From a virus, in the IMG/VR virus record IMGVR_UViG_3300032322_001410, positions 1 through 52,354 of that record: DNA of 52,354 bases; one strand, given 5' to 3'. This document shows positions 39,021-47,342 of the stretch, one piece after another. Below the pieces are notes generated by a model. The model worked only from the letters and a program-made list of their open reading frames with translations. It ran no database searches and was not told the origin of the DNA. The position numbers and the translations under genes were made by a program. Positions within the stretch are counted from its first letter, which is position 1; the number at the start of each line of letters is the position of its first letter.

Positions 39021-39869
39021 TTATGTTCCCCATTCGTTTTTAAAAAGTGGTACTTGTAATCTATCACTATAACGCAAACCATGTTTCATTGCAAGTTCTG
39101 CGACAGTTCTGTTGTTTAATGCATACACATTTTCAACACCACCAACGGGCATTAAGTATACATGACCACCAAACCCTTCTTTCTTATATAGTTCAATCAC
39201 TTCCAATGCTTCATCAACATCTTCTTTTGTTGCAACTACAAATTTTAGATATGTATGACCCAAATCTTCATACTCTCTAACAATATCTGGGCGAATAGCT
39301 TCTTCTCTAAGTTCACCACTAACACTTAGTTTTGGGCTGACACTGAATGTTAGATTATGATAACCCTTTTTTTGTGTCCATTTATACAAAAATAACTTAA
39401 AGTCTGGTTGAAGTTTTTGTGTTCCATTAGTTTCAAATGTAATGTCATTACATTTTTTCATTCTAGGGTTATCTAACAATTCAGGATACGCTCGTTGCCA
39501 GCCTAATAATGGTTCGCCTCCAGTAATAACTAAATGCTCATTGCGCCATTCTTTAAATGGTAATGAACCGATGATGGCTTCAACTATTACATCAATATCA
39601 TACATTGCACTAAGGTCTTTGAATGCAGGATGCCAACTTGCATAACTATCGCATCCTGTAGTTACAAGCGGTAATTCATGATAGAATTTGAATTCACTAA
39701 CTCGTTTTGCTATGTCATCAGCTTCAGTGCTACAGTTACCTTTAGGCATACCGAAGCCACTACACGTGAAATTGCAACCATAAGTACGAAGGAAGATACT
39801 AGACACCCCCATGAATCTTCCCTCACCTTGTATACTATAAAATAATTCTGCTACTTTAATTTTACTCAT
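39021..39869 (-). CDS. queE: 7-carboxy-7-deazaguanine synthase QueE (radical SAM)
   Basis: 282 residues from ATG 39869 (ATGAGTAA joint with the upstream gene). Makes CDG from 6-carboxytetrahydropterin. IQGEGRFMGVSSIFLRTYGC at the N-terminus and ITGGEPLLGWQ are typical. The Cys motif is unusual: C32-x3-C36 are normal, but the third CDSY Cys (C73) comes after a 36-residue insertion, comparable to the expanded cluster loop known in some QueE. C46 is an extra cysteine in the insertion. Acts after FolE and QueD. Confidence 0.92.
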   Translation of the reverse strand: MSKIKVAELFYSIQGEGRFMGVSSIFLRTYGCNFTCSGFGMPKGNCSTEADDIAKRVSEFKFYHELPLVTTGCDSYASWHPAFKDLSAMYDIDVIVEAIIGSLPFKEWRNEHLVITGGEPLLGWQRAYPELLDNPRMKKCNDITFETNGTQKLQPDFKLFLYKWTQKKGYHNLTFSVSPKLSVSGELREEAIRPDIVREYEDLGHTYLKFVVATKEDVDEALEVIELYKKEGFGGHVYLMPVGGVENVYALNNRTVAELAMKHGLRYSDRLQVPLFKNEWGT

Positions 39870-40140
39870 AGATTTTTGACCAAATTTTAAGTTTGTCTTT
39901 TTTGTTTTGTTTGTACGTATCAAGTCTAGATTGTTCCAATATACCTTGCTCTAGTAAAATATCAACTAATGCTAATACATCTCCGATTTCCATTTCTAGC
40001 ATTGCTCTATGAGTATGTTGCATATCTGATTTATAATGTGCCGTTTCTAAACCAAATCTACGAATCTTACTCACTTCGACAATTATTTCTGCGCATTCTT
40101 CTTGCAGTATGCCCAATGCTTCTTCTGTTTTTGAATTCAT
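39862..40140 (-). CDS. MazG-like nucleotide pyrophosphohydrolase
   Basis: 92 residues. Helical with the metal motif: ILQEECAEIIVEVSKIRRFG (EECxE) and MLEMEIGDVLALVDIL (ExxD). An all-alpha NTP-pyrophosphatase domain that may clean up non-canonical dNTPs or alarmones. Its context next to the deazaguanine genes is suggestive but not decisive. Confidence 0.72.
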   Translation of the reverse strand: MNSKTEEALGILQEECAEIIVEVSKIRRFGLETAHYKSDMQHTHRAMLEMEIGDVLALVDILLEQGILEQSRLDTYKQNKKDKLKIWSKIYE

Positions 40141-40347
40141 TTATTCACTCTCAAAATTAAAATGTTGAAGAATAATTTTGTCAAAACTACTCCAACAACC
40201 TGGTGCAGGATGACCTACAATTTTTGCACATTCATTTACAATTAATTTTGCAAATTCTATATTATATTGTTTAATCCAATTATCAACATCTAACCCTGCA
40301 GGAACTTTATTCTTTGCTTGATTTGAAAATTCTTGAATAAGATTCAT
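40141..40347 (-). CDS. Conserved small phage protein (AKLIVNECAKIV)
   Basis: 68 residues, helical (WIKQYNIEFAKLIVNECAKI, then VGHPAPGCWSSFDKIILQHF). The FAKLIVNEC and C-terminal ILQHF are a pattern seen in many phage small proteins. No function known. Confidence 0.65.
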   Translation of the reverse strand: MNLIQEFSNQAKNKVPAGLDVDNWIKQYNIEFAKLIVNECAKIVGHPAPGCWSSFDKIILQHFNFESE

Positions 40348-40355
40348 ATAATGTT

Positions 40356-40601
40356 TTAATTTTCCAGTAAAGTTTTATTTTGAATATCCCAAAAAACTTC
40401 AATAGCTGTTTTGGCATGTTCTATTGAAATATATTGACCTAAATGTTTTTCGTCATTTAGAGTAAATGTATATTGTCCAGTATATACAATGCCAAAGAAT
40501 ACTTCTTGTAAGGCAATTTTACTAGCCATGCCTACAATTTTTCCTGTAACAGCATCATAATAATAGTATCTATCAGATACACTTTTCCAATCATATTTCA
40601 T
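40356..40601 (-). CDS. Conserved small phage protein
   Basis: 81 residues. Beta-rich N-terminal half (YDWKSVSDRYYYYDAVTGKI, then VGMASKIALQEVFFGIVYTG) and a helix at the end. The YYYYDAVTGKIVG pattern recurs in T4-like phages. Overlaps queD by ATGA. Unknown function. Confidence 0.62.
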   Translation of the reverse strand: MKYDWKSVSDRYYYYDAVTGKIVGMASKIALQEVFFGIVYTGQYTFTLNDEKHLGQYISIEHAKTAIEVFWDIQNKTLLEN

Positions 40602-41113
40602 GTAAATAAGTCCTCATTCCATTCTCTGTGACCTTCTCTGAAAGCCATATTGCTTTGTGTTTCACGTACCTCTACACGATAGCACCAAAGTCTTTCTGCT
40701 TCGCCTGGCCCCCACATATCAGGAATATACACTCCATTGACATATTTGTAAAGCATATCGGCAAGACCCTCACAACCTAATCGTGGTAAAATGGTTAGTT
40801 TAGCCATTTTCTTTTCTTGCAATAATTTAAATGTTTCTAGTTCTGGGTCATCTTGTGCTACCAATAATGTATGATCAAATTGATCTTCTAGTATCTTCTT
40901 TAATTCTTTTAGACCACCATAATCAGCAGCCCAATTACGAACATCTAGATTATCAGTACCAAAATAAAACTTCATTGAAAACGAATATCCATGAATTAAG
41001 TTACAGTGACTATCGGCACGCCACTGACGATACGCACATGGAAAACTATCATGATATTCTTTGGTACTAGTATATTTGTAAACTCTAGGTGGGTAAATCT
41101 CTTTTAAGTACAT
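40598..41113 (-). CDS. queD: 6-carboxytetrahydropterin synthase QueD
   Basis: 171 residues from ATG 41113, after AAAGGAG. Converts dihydroneopterin triphosphate to 6-carboxytetrahydropterin for 7-deazaguanine synthesis. T-fold signatures: HDSFPCAYRQWRADSHCNLI (Cys 37), HGYSF, DYGGLKELKKILEDQFDHTL and the ECGLA-like GCEGLADML. The usual HGHS zinc motif reads HGYS, so the third zinc His is Tyr, a feature I recall from phage QueD. Leader TCTTGCTAATAAAGGAG resembles the dnaK and hsp20 leaders. Confidence 0.9.
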   Translation of the reverse strand: MYLKEIYPPRVYKYTSTKEYHDSFPCAYRQWRADSHCNLIHGYSFSMKFYFGTDNLDVRNWAADYGGLKELKKILEDQFDHTLLVAQDDPELETFKLLQEKKMAKLTILPRLGCEGLADMLYKYVNGVYIPDMWGPGEAERLWCYRVEVRETQSNMAFREGHREWNEDLFT

Positions 41114-41166
41114 TTTTGTCTCCTTTATTAGCAAGACATGCAGAATTTAATATAGCGGGATGAATG

Positions 41167-41376
41167 TCACAGGCCGCTTGTGCTTACTCTTTTGTTCCAA
41201 TTATTTATTGCATCGTCACCTGAAGAACCTAAAATAGATGCACTGCATCCCCCAGTTTCTTCAGCACAGTTTACTGACCATATAGTTTTTTGTTTATCGA
41301 TTGGATAAACTGTTTCATGCCATAAATCTTGTTGATTTAAATCATGTCCACAAAAAGGACAAGGTTTTAATTTCAT
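41167..41376 (-). CDS. Lar-like restriction alleviation protein
   Basis: 69 residues. KLKPCPFCGHDLNQQD at the start gives the CxxC pair, WSVNCAEETGGCSASI the second, and DDAINNWNKR the end, matching Lar-family zinc-ribbon proteins that reduce host restriction or alter its modification. Its place beside queD and near folE, queE and dpdA supports an anti-restriction role. Confidence 0.75.
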   Translation of the reverse strand: MKLKPCPFCGHDLNQQDLWHETVYPIDKQKTIWSVNCAEETGGCSASILGSSGDDAINNWNKRVSTSGL

Positions 41377-41846
41377 TGATTCAATACATTAATTATTTGG
41401 GCATCAGCTACACGTTTGCGTAAACTGCTAGAACTAAAGCTGTGGTCACGACCATTAAATATTATAGCAATGTTGCGACTCCAACAAGCTTCGTCACCAG
41501 TGAATCTTTTATCTTCATACTCAACACCTAGTATACGCACATCTAATGGCAAAATCAATAGTAAATCAATCAAATCTTGTTCAGTTTGATATACAACAAC
41601 TTCATCAACATATCGACATGCCGCTAGTTGTATTTGCCTTTCTACAATACTTTGAACAGGTTTATTTTTGGTATCTGGTCTATCAATTGTTGGGTCAGTT
41701 TGTAATCCCGCAATTAAATAATCACAATGATTTTTAGCTTCAGCAAGCATAGCAACATGTCCCGCATGAAATAAATCAAAGGTACTAAACGTGATACCTA
41801 TTTTTAATCCTTTAGCCTTTAGGTCTTTAACTTTATTGAATATCAT
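41373..41846 (-). CDS. Cytidylyltransferase-like nucleotidyltransferase
   Basis: 157 residues from ATG 41846 (M of MIFNKVKDLK). A longer frame begins at 41888. The HxGH nucleotide-binding motif is clear: FDLFHAGHVAML (H27, H30), with LKIGITFSTFD before it. SSSSLRKRV replaces the usual ISSTxIRxR. Similar to RfaE/GCT adenylyl- or cytidylyltransferases, which activate sugars or pyridine-type acceptors. It might supply a sugar-nucleotide to the glycosyltransferases nearby. Confidence 0.84.
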   Translation of the reverse strand: MIFNKVKDLKAKGLKIGITFSTFDLFHAGHVAMLAEAKNHCDYLIAGLQTDPTIDRPDTKNKPVQSIVERQIQLAACRYVDEVVVYQTEQDLIDLLLILPLDVRILGVEYEDKRFTGDEACWSRNIAIIFNGRDHSFSSSSLRKRVADAQIINVLNQ

Positions 41847-41991
41847 TTTTATCTTTTTTATCTTTTTTAAGTGGGCAATCACATTCATATCTACCTTGAT
41901 TGCAATTACCAGTACATCCAGGTATATTCATTGTAACGTATATTCCTAAGTATACAATAACTAAGCCAAGAATTATTAATACTATAGTCAT
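41833..41991 (-). CDS. Cys-rich small membrane protein
   Basis: 52 residues from ATG 41991, which overlaps the folE stop as ATGA. Membrane segment VLIILGLVIVYLGIYV, then MNIPGCTGNCNQGRYECDCP with five closely spaced cysteines, then a Lys/Asp-rich tail. The CxGxCxQGRxxCxC pattern occurs in many phage small membrane proteins. It overlaps the nucleotidyltransferase by 14 bases. Confidence 0.7.
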   Translation of the reverse strand: MTIVLIILGLVIVYLGIYVTMNIPGCTGNCNQGRYECDCPLKKDKKDKNDIQ

Positions 41992-42665
41992 TTCCCCATC
42001 CTTGCAATACTTAGAAATTCATTTCTTGCTGCTGGGTCTGTTTTAAATCCACCACCTAGTCGAACTGTCACAGTAGAACTACCTGTATCCTCTACACCAC
42101 GACTCTTAACACAATAATGTTGTGCGTCAATCATAACCGCAACATCTTCTGTTTCGAGAATGTAACATAGTGTGTGAAAAATTTGTTCAGTTAATCGTTC
42201 TTGTATCTGTGGGCGTTTGCTGAAATATTCAACAATACGATTAATCTTACTAAGACCTAATACCTTTTGCTTAGGTACATATGCAACTGTGGCAAGTCCG
42301 TCAATGATAACAAAGTGATGTTCGCAATTACTTTGTACACTTACATTGCGGTCGCACACCATTTCATTGTAATGCATTTTGTTATCAACTGTTGTACATT
42401 TAGGGAATGCCTCATAATCAAGTCCCCAAAAGATTTCATTGACATACATTTTTGCTACACGTTTTGGTGTTTCTGCTAGACTATCATCATCTAAATCAAG
42501 TCCTAGAACTTGCATGATATATTTGAAATGTTTTTCAATCTCATTGATCTTGTCTTTTCTATCCATGTTAATATTGGTAGTAGGAGTTTCAACTCCCATT
42601 TTGACAAGATATTCATGAACCTTTTTACCTAGTTCAGGGTCTGTTTTTGTTTTATTGTAACTCAT
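41988..42665 (-). CDS. folE: GTP cyclohydrolase I FolE
   Basis: 225 residues. Turns GTP into dihydroneopterin triphosphate, the first step for both folate and 7-deazaguanine. The zinc site is complete: C114 and H117 (SNCEHHF), and C185 (HYCVKSRGVED). KVLGLSKINRIVEYFSKRPQ and the C-terminal GGGFK are typical. Supplies substrate to QueD. Followed on the same transcript by the Cys-rich peptide and nucleotidyltransferase. Confidence 0.96.
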   Translation of the reverse strand: MSYNKTKTDPELGKKVHEYLVKMGVETPTTNINMDRKDKINEIEKHFKYIMQVLGLDLDDDSLAETPKRVAKMYVNEIFWGLDYEAFPKCTTVDNKMHYNEMVCDRNVSVQSNCEHHFVIIDGLATVAYVPKQKVLGLSKINRIVEYFSKRPQIQERLTEQIFHTLCYILETEDVAVMIDAQHYCVKSRGVEDTGSSTVTVRLGGGFKTDPAARNEFLSIARMGK

Positions 42666-42725
42666 CTTGATAACCCTCCGTTGTGATGGTTTGTTTTTGA
42701 AGTTTGCAACCGTTGTGTTGCATAA

Positions 42726-42932
42726 TTATTTATCTTTAGTTGTAGTCTCTGCATTTTTCTTACTGGGGAGTGGCTGGTAATCAACAAACATTCCGGTCCA
42801 CTTCCAATTAACGGGCTTCCAATATTTTGCAAACATGTTGTTAATAAAAATTACAACGATGGTCACTACGCAGAAACCCAATCCAATAAGTATTGTTTCT
42901 ACTAAAAAACTTGCTGCACTATTAATTTCCAT
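42726..42932 (-). CDS. Small membrane protein
   Basis: 68 residues with one long hydrophobic segment (about 8-32, ASFLVETILIGLGFCVVTIV then VIFINN) and a basic, Trp-rich tail (WKPVNWKWTG). One base from the next gene. Similar short proteins are frequent in T4-like phages. Unknown role. Confidence 0.6.
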   Translation of the reverse strand: MEINSAASFLVETILIGLGFCVVTIVVIFINNMFAKYWKPVNWKWTGMFVDYQPLPSKKNAETTTKDK

Positions 42933-42933
42933 T

Positions 42934-44133
42934 TTAGTATTTGCCTTCTTTTGTGTGTTTTCTATAATCCGTACTCATACGTAAATACTGTTCACCTTGC
43001 CCAGTAATCACATCACAAATACGATCAATTGTTTTATCATTATAATCACTTATTTTACCCATATTGATATGTGGGTGCTTTAGTAATTTAAACAACTTAT
43101 TTAATGCATCATGAATTGACCAAGGAATGTAAAGCCTATCGCTGTCATTAGCAAAAGTTTCAGGAAAGCTGCGATAAGCAGGATAAAGCACATTGCAGCC
43201 CAAAGTGTCTGCCTCTGATACAGTATTACTGACCCAGTCTTGTAAAGCACAGTTAAACAATACCCTAGTATCATTAAGTAAATTATAGTAATCATTTTTT
43301 TCTAAATCTTCATATACAACTAATTTGCCTTCGTCTACTAGACGCTTTGTTCTTTCCATATAACTACTATTGTTTGATTTTAATTTGCTACCACTGAATA
43401 GAGCAAATTCAATTTCATCTTGTTCGTAGCCTTCCCAATATGCCATCTTACTAAGACGATGAAATTCTTCAATCAAGTCCATATAGAAGTCAGGTTGTTT
43501 TTCTTGATCCCAACGTGCTGCGAAACCTACACGTAGTTTACGTTGATGAAAAGGTTTTAATTCTTTTACTCTACTACGAACCTCATCTTTACCAAATGCT
43601 AAACCAGAAATATTATAGATAGGAGCAGTCCATCCAGCAATACGCATATGAGCAACCATTTCCTCGTTTGAGGCGAGAACTCCGGTAACAAACTCATTGA
43701 CCATGCTTTCGTAATATCCCATCCACTTCGCCATGCCCCATACATGAACAAAGTCATCAGGATCAATGGACTGAGCAAGACACCTAACAAAAACACGGGG
43801 ACGCTTATCAGCAGGGACTTGGTTAAATATGTAAGGTAAGCTTTCGATACCGGGTTGAAACATGTCCTCAAAGTAGATAACATCCTCATTACTAATTTCT
43901 CCGTTTTTATGACAACGTACAAGATTCATCATTTGGCTCATACCAAAGTAACTACGACCATGTGCATCTAGTACTTGTCCTGTAACTATATCTTGGCTAG
44001 TCGTAAGTGTTTCACCATGCATTAAACAATAAGTAAAATTTCTTTTATCGAATACACGTTCATTCCATTCTGTTAATTGTAATGTATACCGTGCCTTGTA
44101 TGGTTCAAGGCCCATATAATACAGTTTACGCAT
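42934..44133 (-). CDS. Glycosyltransferase-like protein (GT-B)
   Basis: 399 residues from ATG 44133 (ATGCGTAA joint with upstream gene). N-terminal YYMGLEPYKARYTLQLTEWN and C-terminal LRVGFAARWDQEKQPDFYMD, NTVSEADTLGCNVLYPAYRS give a GT4-like donor domain (E...G region). Distinct from the gene at 37439. Acceptor unknown: DNA or LPS are candidates. Confidence 0.75.
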   Translation of the reverse strand: MRKLYYMGLEPYKARYTLQLTEWNERVFDKRNFTYCLMHGETLTTSQDIVTGQVLDAHGRSYFGMSQMMNLVRCHKNGEISNEDVIYFEDMFQPGIESLPYIFNQVPADKRPRVFVRCLAQSIDPDDFVHVWGMAKWMGYYESMVNEFVTGVLASNEEMVAHMRIAGWTAPIYNISGLAFGKDEVRSRVKELKPFHQRKLRVGFAARWDQEKQPDFYMDLIEEFHRLSKMAYWEGYEQDEIEFALFSGSKLKSNNSSYMERTKRLVDEGKLVVYEDLEKNDYYNLLNDTRVLFNCALQDWVSNTVSEADTLGCNVLYPAYRSFPETFANDSDRLYIPWSIHDALNKLFKLLKHPHINMGKISDYNDKTIDRICDVITGQGEQYLRMSTDYRKHTKEGKY

Positions 44134-44515
44134 CCTCTTCCCTTTTTGTAATTTCCAAATCACAATCAATGATCATTTCACAATCACTAAAAAGCCAACC
44201 ATGTTCTTCAAGGTCTAACCAACTATTACCTTCCTCAAAGAATTCTTCTAGCCAAGCTTGAGCTTCCTCGTCTACTTCATCATACTCACGTTCTTCCCAA
44301 CAACCATCGTCGGTTTCCACTAATTCAGTTTCATAACCGCAGTTATAAATATCTACACCTGCTTCAATATCAGGAGGATTATCGTCCTCAGTGTATACAA
44401 TAAATTCTCCCCAACGCCAACCAGTTTCAACAATAAGAGTATTATCGTCTTTTGTAATATGTTGACGTTCGATAATAGATTTTTTCCAAGTGGGTTTAAC
44501 TGTCCAAGTCGCCAT
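44126..44515 (-). CDS. Conserved acidic phage protein
   Basis: 129 residues. N-terminus ATWTVKPTWKKSIIERQHIT is basic; the rest is very acidic (many Asp/Glu), with GWRWGEFIVYTEDD and DEEAQAWLEEFFEEGNSWLD. This pattern is common in T4-like phages. An acidic phage protein might mimic DNA, but nothing direct supports that. Confidence 0.68.
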   Translation of the reverse strand: MATWTVKPTWKKSIIERQHITKDDNTLIVETGWRWGEFIVYTEDDNPPDIEAGVDIYNCGYETELVETDDGCWEEREYDEVDEEAQAWLEEFFEEGNSWLDLEEHGWLFSDCEMIIDCDLEITKREEDA

Positions 44516-44517
44516 AA

Positions 44518-44724
44518 TTATGCCTTTGAATCTTCTATCCAGTTGTCTTTAGGGTGTTTTCCTGCTAGCTGTTTTGTATGTTGTCTATATGCAAATTGTC
44601 GCATATCATACAAGTGTGCTTCATCAAACTTGTATCCATAGTCTACACAAAAATCCTTATATTTTTCCAGATCGTCGAAAATTTGACGTACTTTAGGGTT
44701 AGGTTGAAAATTGTATTTCTTCAT
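44518..44724 (-). CDS. Small conserved phage protein (YGYKFDEAHLYDMR)
   Basis: 68 residues from ATG 44724, with AAAGGA. The helical stretch FDDLEKYKDFCVDYGYKFDE followed by AHLYDMRQFAYRQHTKQLAG is a familiar phage pattern. Soluble, basic, unknown function. Confidence 0.66.
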   Translation of the reverse strand: MKKYNFQPNPKVRQIFDDLEKYKDFCVDYGYKFDEAHLYDMRQFAYRQHTKQLAGKHPKDNWIEDSKA

Positions 44725-44734
44725 TTTATTTCCT

Positions 44735-45169
44735 TTAAATTTCAAGTTGTTGATAAGGTTTAGTTAAATTATAATGAATTTCGCATCCGTTTTCATCATC
44801 TTCGGACACATTGATTATTACATTTCGGTTTGGATACCGATCTGCAATTCTTAAGTACAAGTCATCGGCAATCATCTCGCATGATTTGTAGTCCAATGAC
44901 AGACAATTTTGTTCCCCTGAATACAATGCTTCCAAGTATCGCTTGAACTGGATGAACTCGATATCACGGTCATTGTGGTATACGTCGATTGACACCCTGA
45001 AGTGAAAAATATGGCGATGGGGATAACCAAGAAAGCTAACATCACTGAGTTTAGGTTCTTCCAATGCTGCAGGATATTTGTGTATACCTTCTTTCTGAAA
45101 AGTAACCCATATCTGTCTTTTTGCCTCATGTTTAATTCTTTCAATTTTTTCTCGTTCACTTTGGATCAT
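44735..45169 (-). CDS. T-fold-like protein, possible QueD paralog
   Basis: 144 residues. HRHIFHFRVSIDVYHNDRDIEF, then YKSCEMIADDLYLRIADRYP (Glu after SC, like the pterin-binding PTSENIA of QueD) and VIINVSEDDENG resemble the T-fold of QueD/6-PTPS enzymes, though QueD's HGHN motif is absent. It might bind a pterin- or purine-like base. QueF is another T-fold option but its Cys/Asp motif is not seen. Placed between the deazaguanine genes and dpdA. Confidence 0.55.
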   Translation of the reverse strand: MIQSEREKIERIKHEAKRQIWVTFQKEGIHKYPAALEEPKLSDVSFLGYPHRHIFHFRVSIDVYHNDRDIEFIQFKRYLEALYSGEQNCLSLDYKSCEMIADDLYLRIADRYPNRNVIINVSEDDENGCEIHYNLTKPYQQLEI

Positions 45170-45375
45170 CTATCATCCCCGTAATCTAAATGTTCATGTT
45201 CGTATTCCCATTGCAACTTGTTTAGCCTACTTATTTCATCTTTATATTTCAGTTTTTGTTTTTTCATTTCTGAAATTTTATCCTTGTCATAGGTTGGATT
45301 TTTTTCAGCATCAGCAATTTGCTTATCTAACAAACGGTGTGTTTCGGTTAATGTTGCAATTCTATTTTTGTACAT
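45166..45375 (-). CDS. DUF465/YdcH-like small coiled-coil protein
   Basis: 69 residues. Pattern RIATLTETHRLLDKQIADAE followed by MKKQKLKYKDEISRLNKLQW matches DUF465 (LxxxHxxLDxxI...LKKxKLxLKDEI), a short helical hairpin common in bacteria with unknown role. ATGA overlap with the T-fold gene. Confidence 0.82.
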   Translation of the reverse strand: MYKNRIATLTETHRLLDKQIADAEKNPTYDKDKISEMKKQKLKYKDEISRLNKLQWEYEHEHLDYGDDR

Positions 45376-45387
45376 AAATGAACTCCT

Positions 45388-46950
45388 TTAATCAAATGAA
45401 ACAAATTGGTCAATTGTAGAATCAATAGTAGAACTTTTTTCTTTTTTAGGTTTTTGTTTTTTTGTGTTTGATATTAGATTTTGCTGAGTTTCTTCTTCAA
45501 CTAGTTTGTTATACATTGTTCTTGCATTGACCGTTTTTTTACCACTAAACCCTTGACTACCTGCCTGCATTTGTTCCCAAAGTTTGCTATACTTTTCTAC
45601 AACATCTAAACTTTCTTGTTTTGTTTTTTGAGCAAAAACTTCATTAATTATTTCTTTAAATTTTTTTTCAATAAATTTATGTCTTATCATTGCGGGTATA
45701 ATATCGTTATCATACCTTCTATTTGCTTCTTGCACCGCTGCTATATGTTGATAAACATTATGTGCTTGTATAAGTGTGTAACTTAGTGTGTCCCAACTTG
45801 TTTTTGTTTCTTTTCCATGTTGCCCAATAAAACCAACACCCCTGTAACATACGTCTTTAATCAATAGTTTATCAACAATAGGACTATTTGTAAATACATT
45901 ATGGACTTTATCGTCCAAAACAGCATCAACAAATTTCCTATTATCTATTGCATATTTTTTATCTTCTGCCGTTTTAGACATTCTATAAGACCATTTACTA
46001 TCGTGTTCAATACTTGTTTCACAATATGCAAGACCTTTTGCAGCACTGAAAAACGGACTGGCGCAATCAAATGTAATTTGTAATTTTGAGTTATGATATT
46101 TTCTAATGGCTTTTTGTATGTCTGTAAACAATACAGCATATTCCAAAATACTTACGCCCAAACAGTGAATCAAATCATGCTTGCCTTCTTGTAATAGTCC
46201 ATCATAGATAATATCAATTAATCTAATAAGTGTTAAATGTATATCAATCTTTGTTTGACCACCAAAAGCCCAACCGTTGAAATGTTTCTCAGGGTATAAA
46301 TTTGGATCACAATATTTTTTCATTTCTTCATACCATTCATAACTTTCAGTATGATTTGTTCCTTGTAGAACATTTAGAAATTTACATTTACCACTACGGT
46401 TATTAATAAAATATTCGTTATTAATATGTGTAGCAGTTATAGCATCTTGAATATTGTGAATGTTATGCAATGGTATAGCATCTGTGTTTAAGAAACTTTG
46501 ACTAGGTACATCTAAACACATACCATAATCCATGTATGTGTCCATCCATTGTAGTACAGCCTTACGTTTCTCTAACGCTTTAGGACAATTAGGATCTTTC
46601 CAATCAGCTGGCCATTGACCTTTTAAAATCTGAAATCCACCACTATCACCTAATAAGAAAGTGCCACTCTCTCTTTCATAAACAATACTCTCACTATTGC
46701 CTTGCTTTTTAGGATCAAGTTCAGCATGTCCTGCGCTATATAATGCCCACTTATATGGAAACAATGCCTTTTGACTGTTTAGAAAATTTAATGATTCTAA
46801 GTCAGAAATACCTTGAGGTATACGATCACTAGGAAAATAGTTTTCACCCTTACGTTGCTTACCCAATCCAGTAATATAAAACGTACTGAGTGCAGGTAAG
46901 AATAGTGCCCAATCGGGATTTTGTTTTTCTGTTAAATTATCTTTTTCCAT
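45388..46950 (-). CDS. dpdA: DpdA-like DNA guanine transglycosylase
   Basis: 520 residues. A tRNA-guanine-transglycosylase-fold enzyme that exchanges guanine in DNA for a 7-deazaguanine. The N-terminal catalytic Asp lies in LLGDSGGFQ (D102), followed by FGGQTKIDIH, CLGVSILEYAV and the second Asp in TFDCASPFF. Lys-rich C-terminus (TKKQKPKKEKSSTIDSTIDQ) may contact DNA. Together with folE, queD and queE it implies deazaguanine-modified phage DNA; queC is not in the window. Confidence 0.9.
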   Translation of the reverse strand: MEKDNLTEKQNPDWALFLPALSTFYITGLGKQRKGENYFPSDRIPQGISDLESLNFLNSQKALFPYKWALYSAGHAELDPKKQGNSESIVYERESGTFLLGDSGGFQILKGQWPADWKDPNCPKALEKRKAVLQWMDTYMDYGMCLDVPSQSFLNTDAIPLHNIHNIQDAITATHINNEYFINNRSGKCKFLNVLQGTNHTESYEWYEEMKKYCDPNLYPEKHFNGWAFGGQTKIDIHLTLIRLIDIIYDGLLQEGKHDLIHCLGVSILEYAVLFTDIQKAIRKYHNSKLQITFDCASPFFSAAKGLAYCETSIEHDSKWSYRMSKTAEDKKYAIDNRKFVDAVLDDKVHNVFTNSPIVDKLLIKDVCYRGVGFIGQHGKETKTSWDTLSYTLIQAHNVYQHIAAVQEANRRYDNDIIPAMIRHKFIEKKFKEIINEVFAQKTKQESLDVVEKYSKLWEQMQAGSQGFSGKKTVNARTMYNKLVEEETQQNLISNTKKQKPKKEKSSTIDSTIDQFVSFD

Positions 46951-47342
46951 TAGATTGCTTGCATCGCCACAGGTTCATCACTATGTGATTCTTTTTTAAT
47001 CAACGATTTAATCATTTCAAGTTGATTTTGTTTCTCTTTGATTTGATTTACTAAATCATTGACAGCATGGTTAGTTTTAGCAAGTTCTTCTAACTCCATT
47101 TCTTCATGCATTTTTTTATTTGCCCATTCAATTATTTTTTTAGTGTTAGAATCTAAATCTACTTGAACAACATTATTTGGTATACTGTGCCATGCCATTC
47201 CATCACTAACTGCGAAACCTTGCGCCATAGAATCCCACTTAATCATACCTGCTCCGGAGAAAGTATTATTAATTTGGGGCATATGTTGATTTGTATTAGA
47301 CACAGTGATATGACTGCTACCTGAATATATGTTTTTAATCAT
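46950..47342 (-). CDS. Conserved phage protein, unknown function
   Basis: 130 residues. N-terminal domain rich in Ser/Asn/His (GSSHITVSNTNQHMPQINNT, then GAGMIKWDSMAQGFAVSDGM) with WD and DGM patterns like those of T4-like virion proteins, and a helical C-terminus (KKMHEEMELEELAKTNHAVN). TAATG overlap with dpdA. No function known. Confidence 0.6.
   Translation of the reverse strand: MIKNIYSGSSHITVSNTNQHMPQINNTFSGAGMIKWDSMAQGFAVSDGMAWHSIPNNVVQVDLDSNTKKIIEWANKKMHEEMELEELAKTNHAVNDLVNQIKEKQNQLEMIKSLIKKESHSDEPVAMQAI

Noticed and set aside
44735-45169. Assignment as QueF (NADPH-dependent reductase)
   Set aside because: The T-fold-like pattern fits, but the QueF catalytic Cys/Asp signature and the ExKSLK motif are not clearly present.
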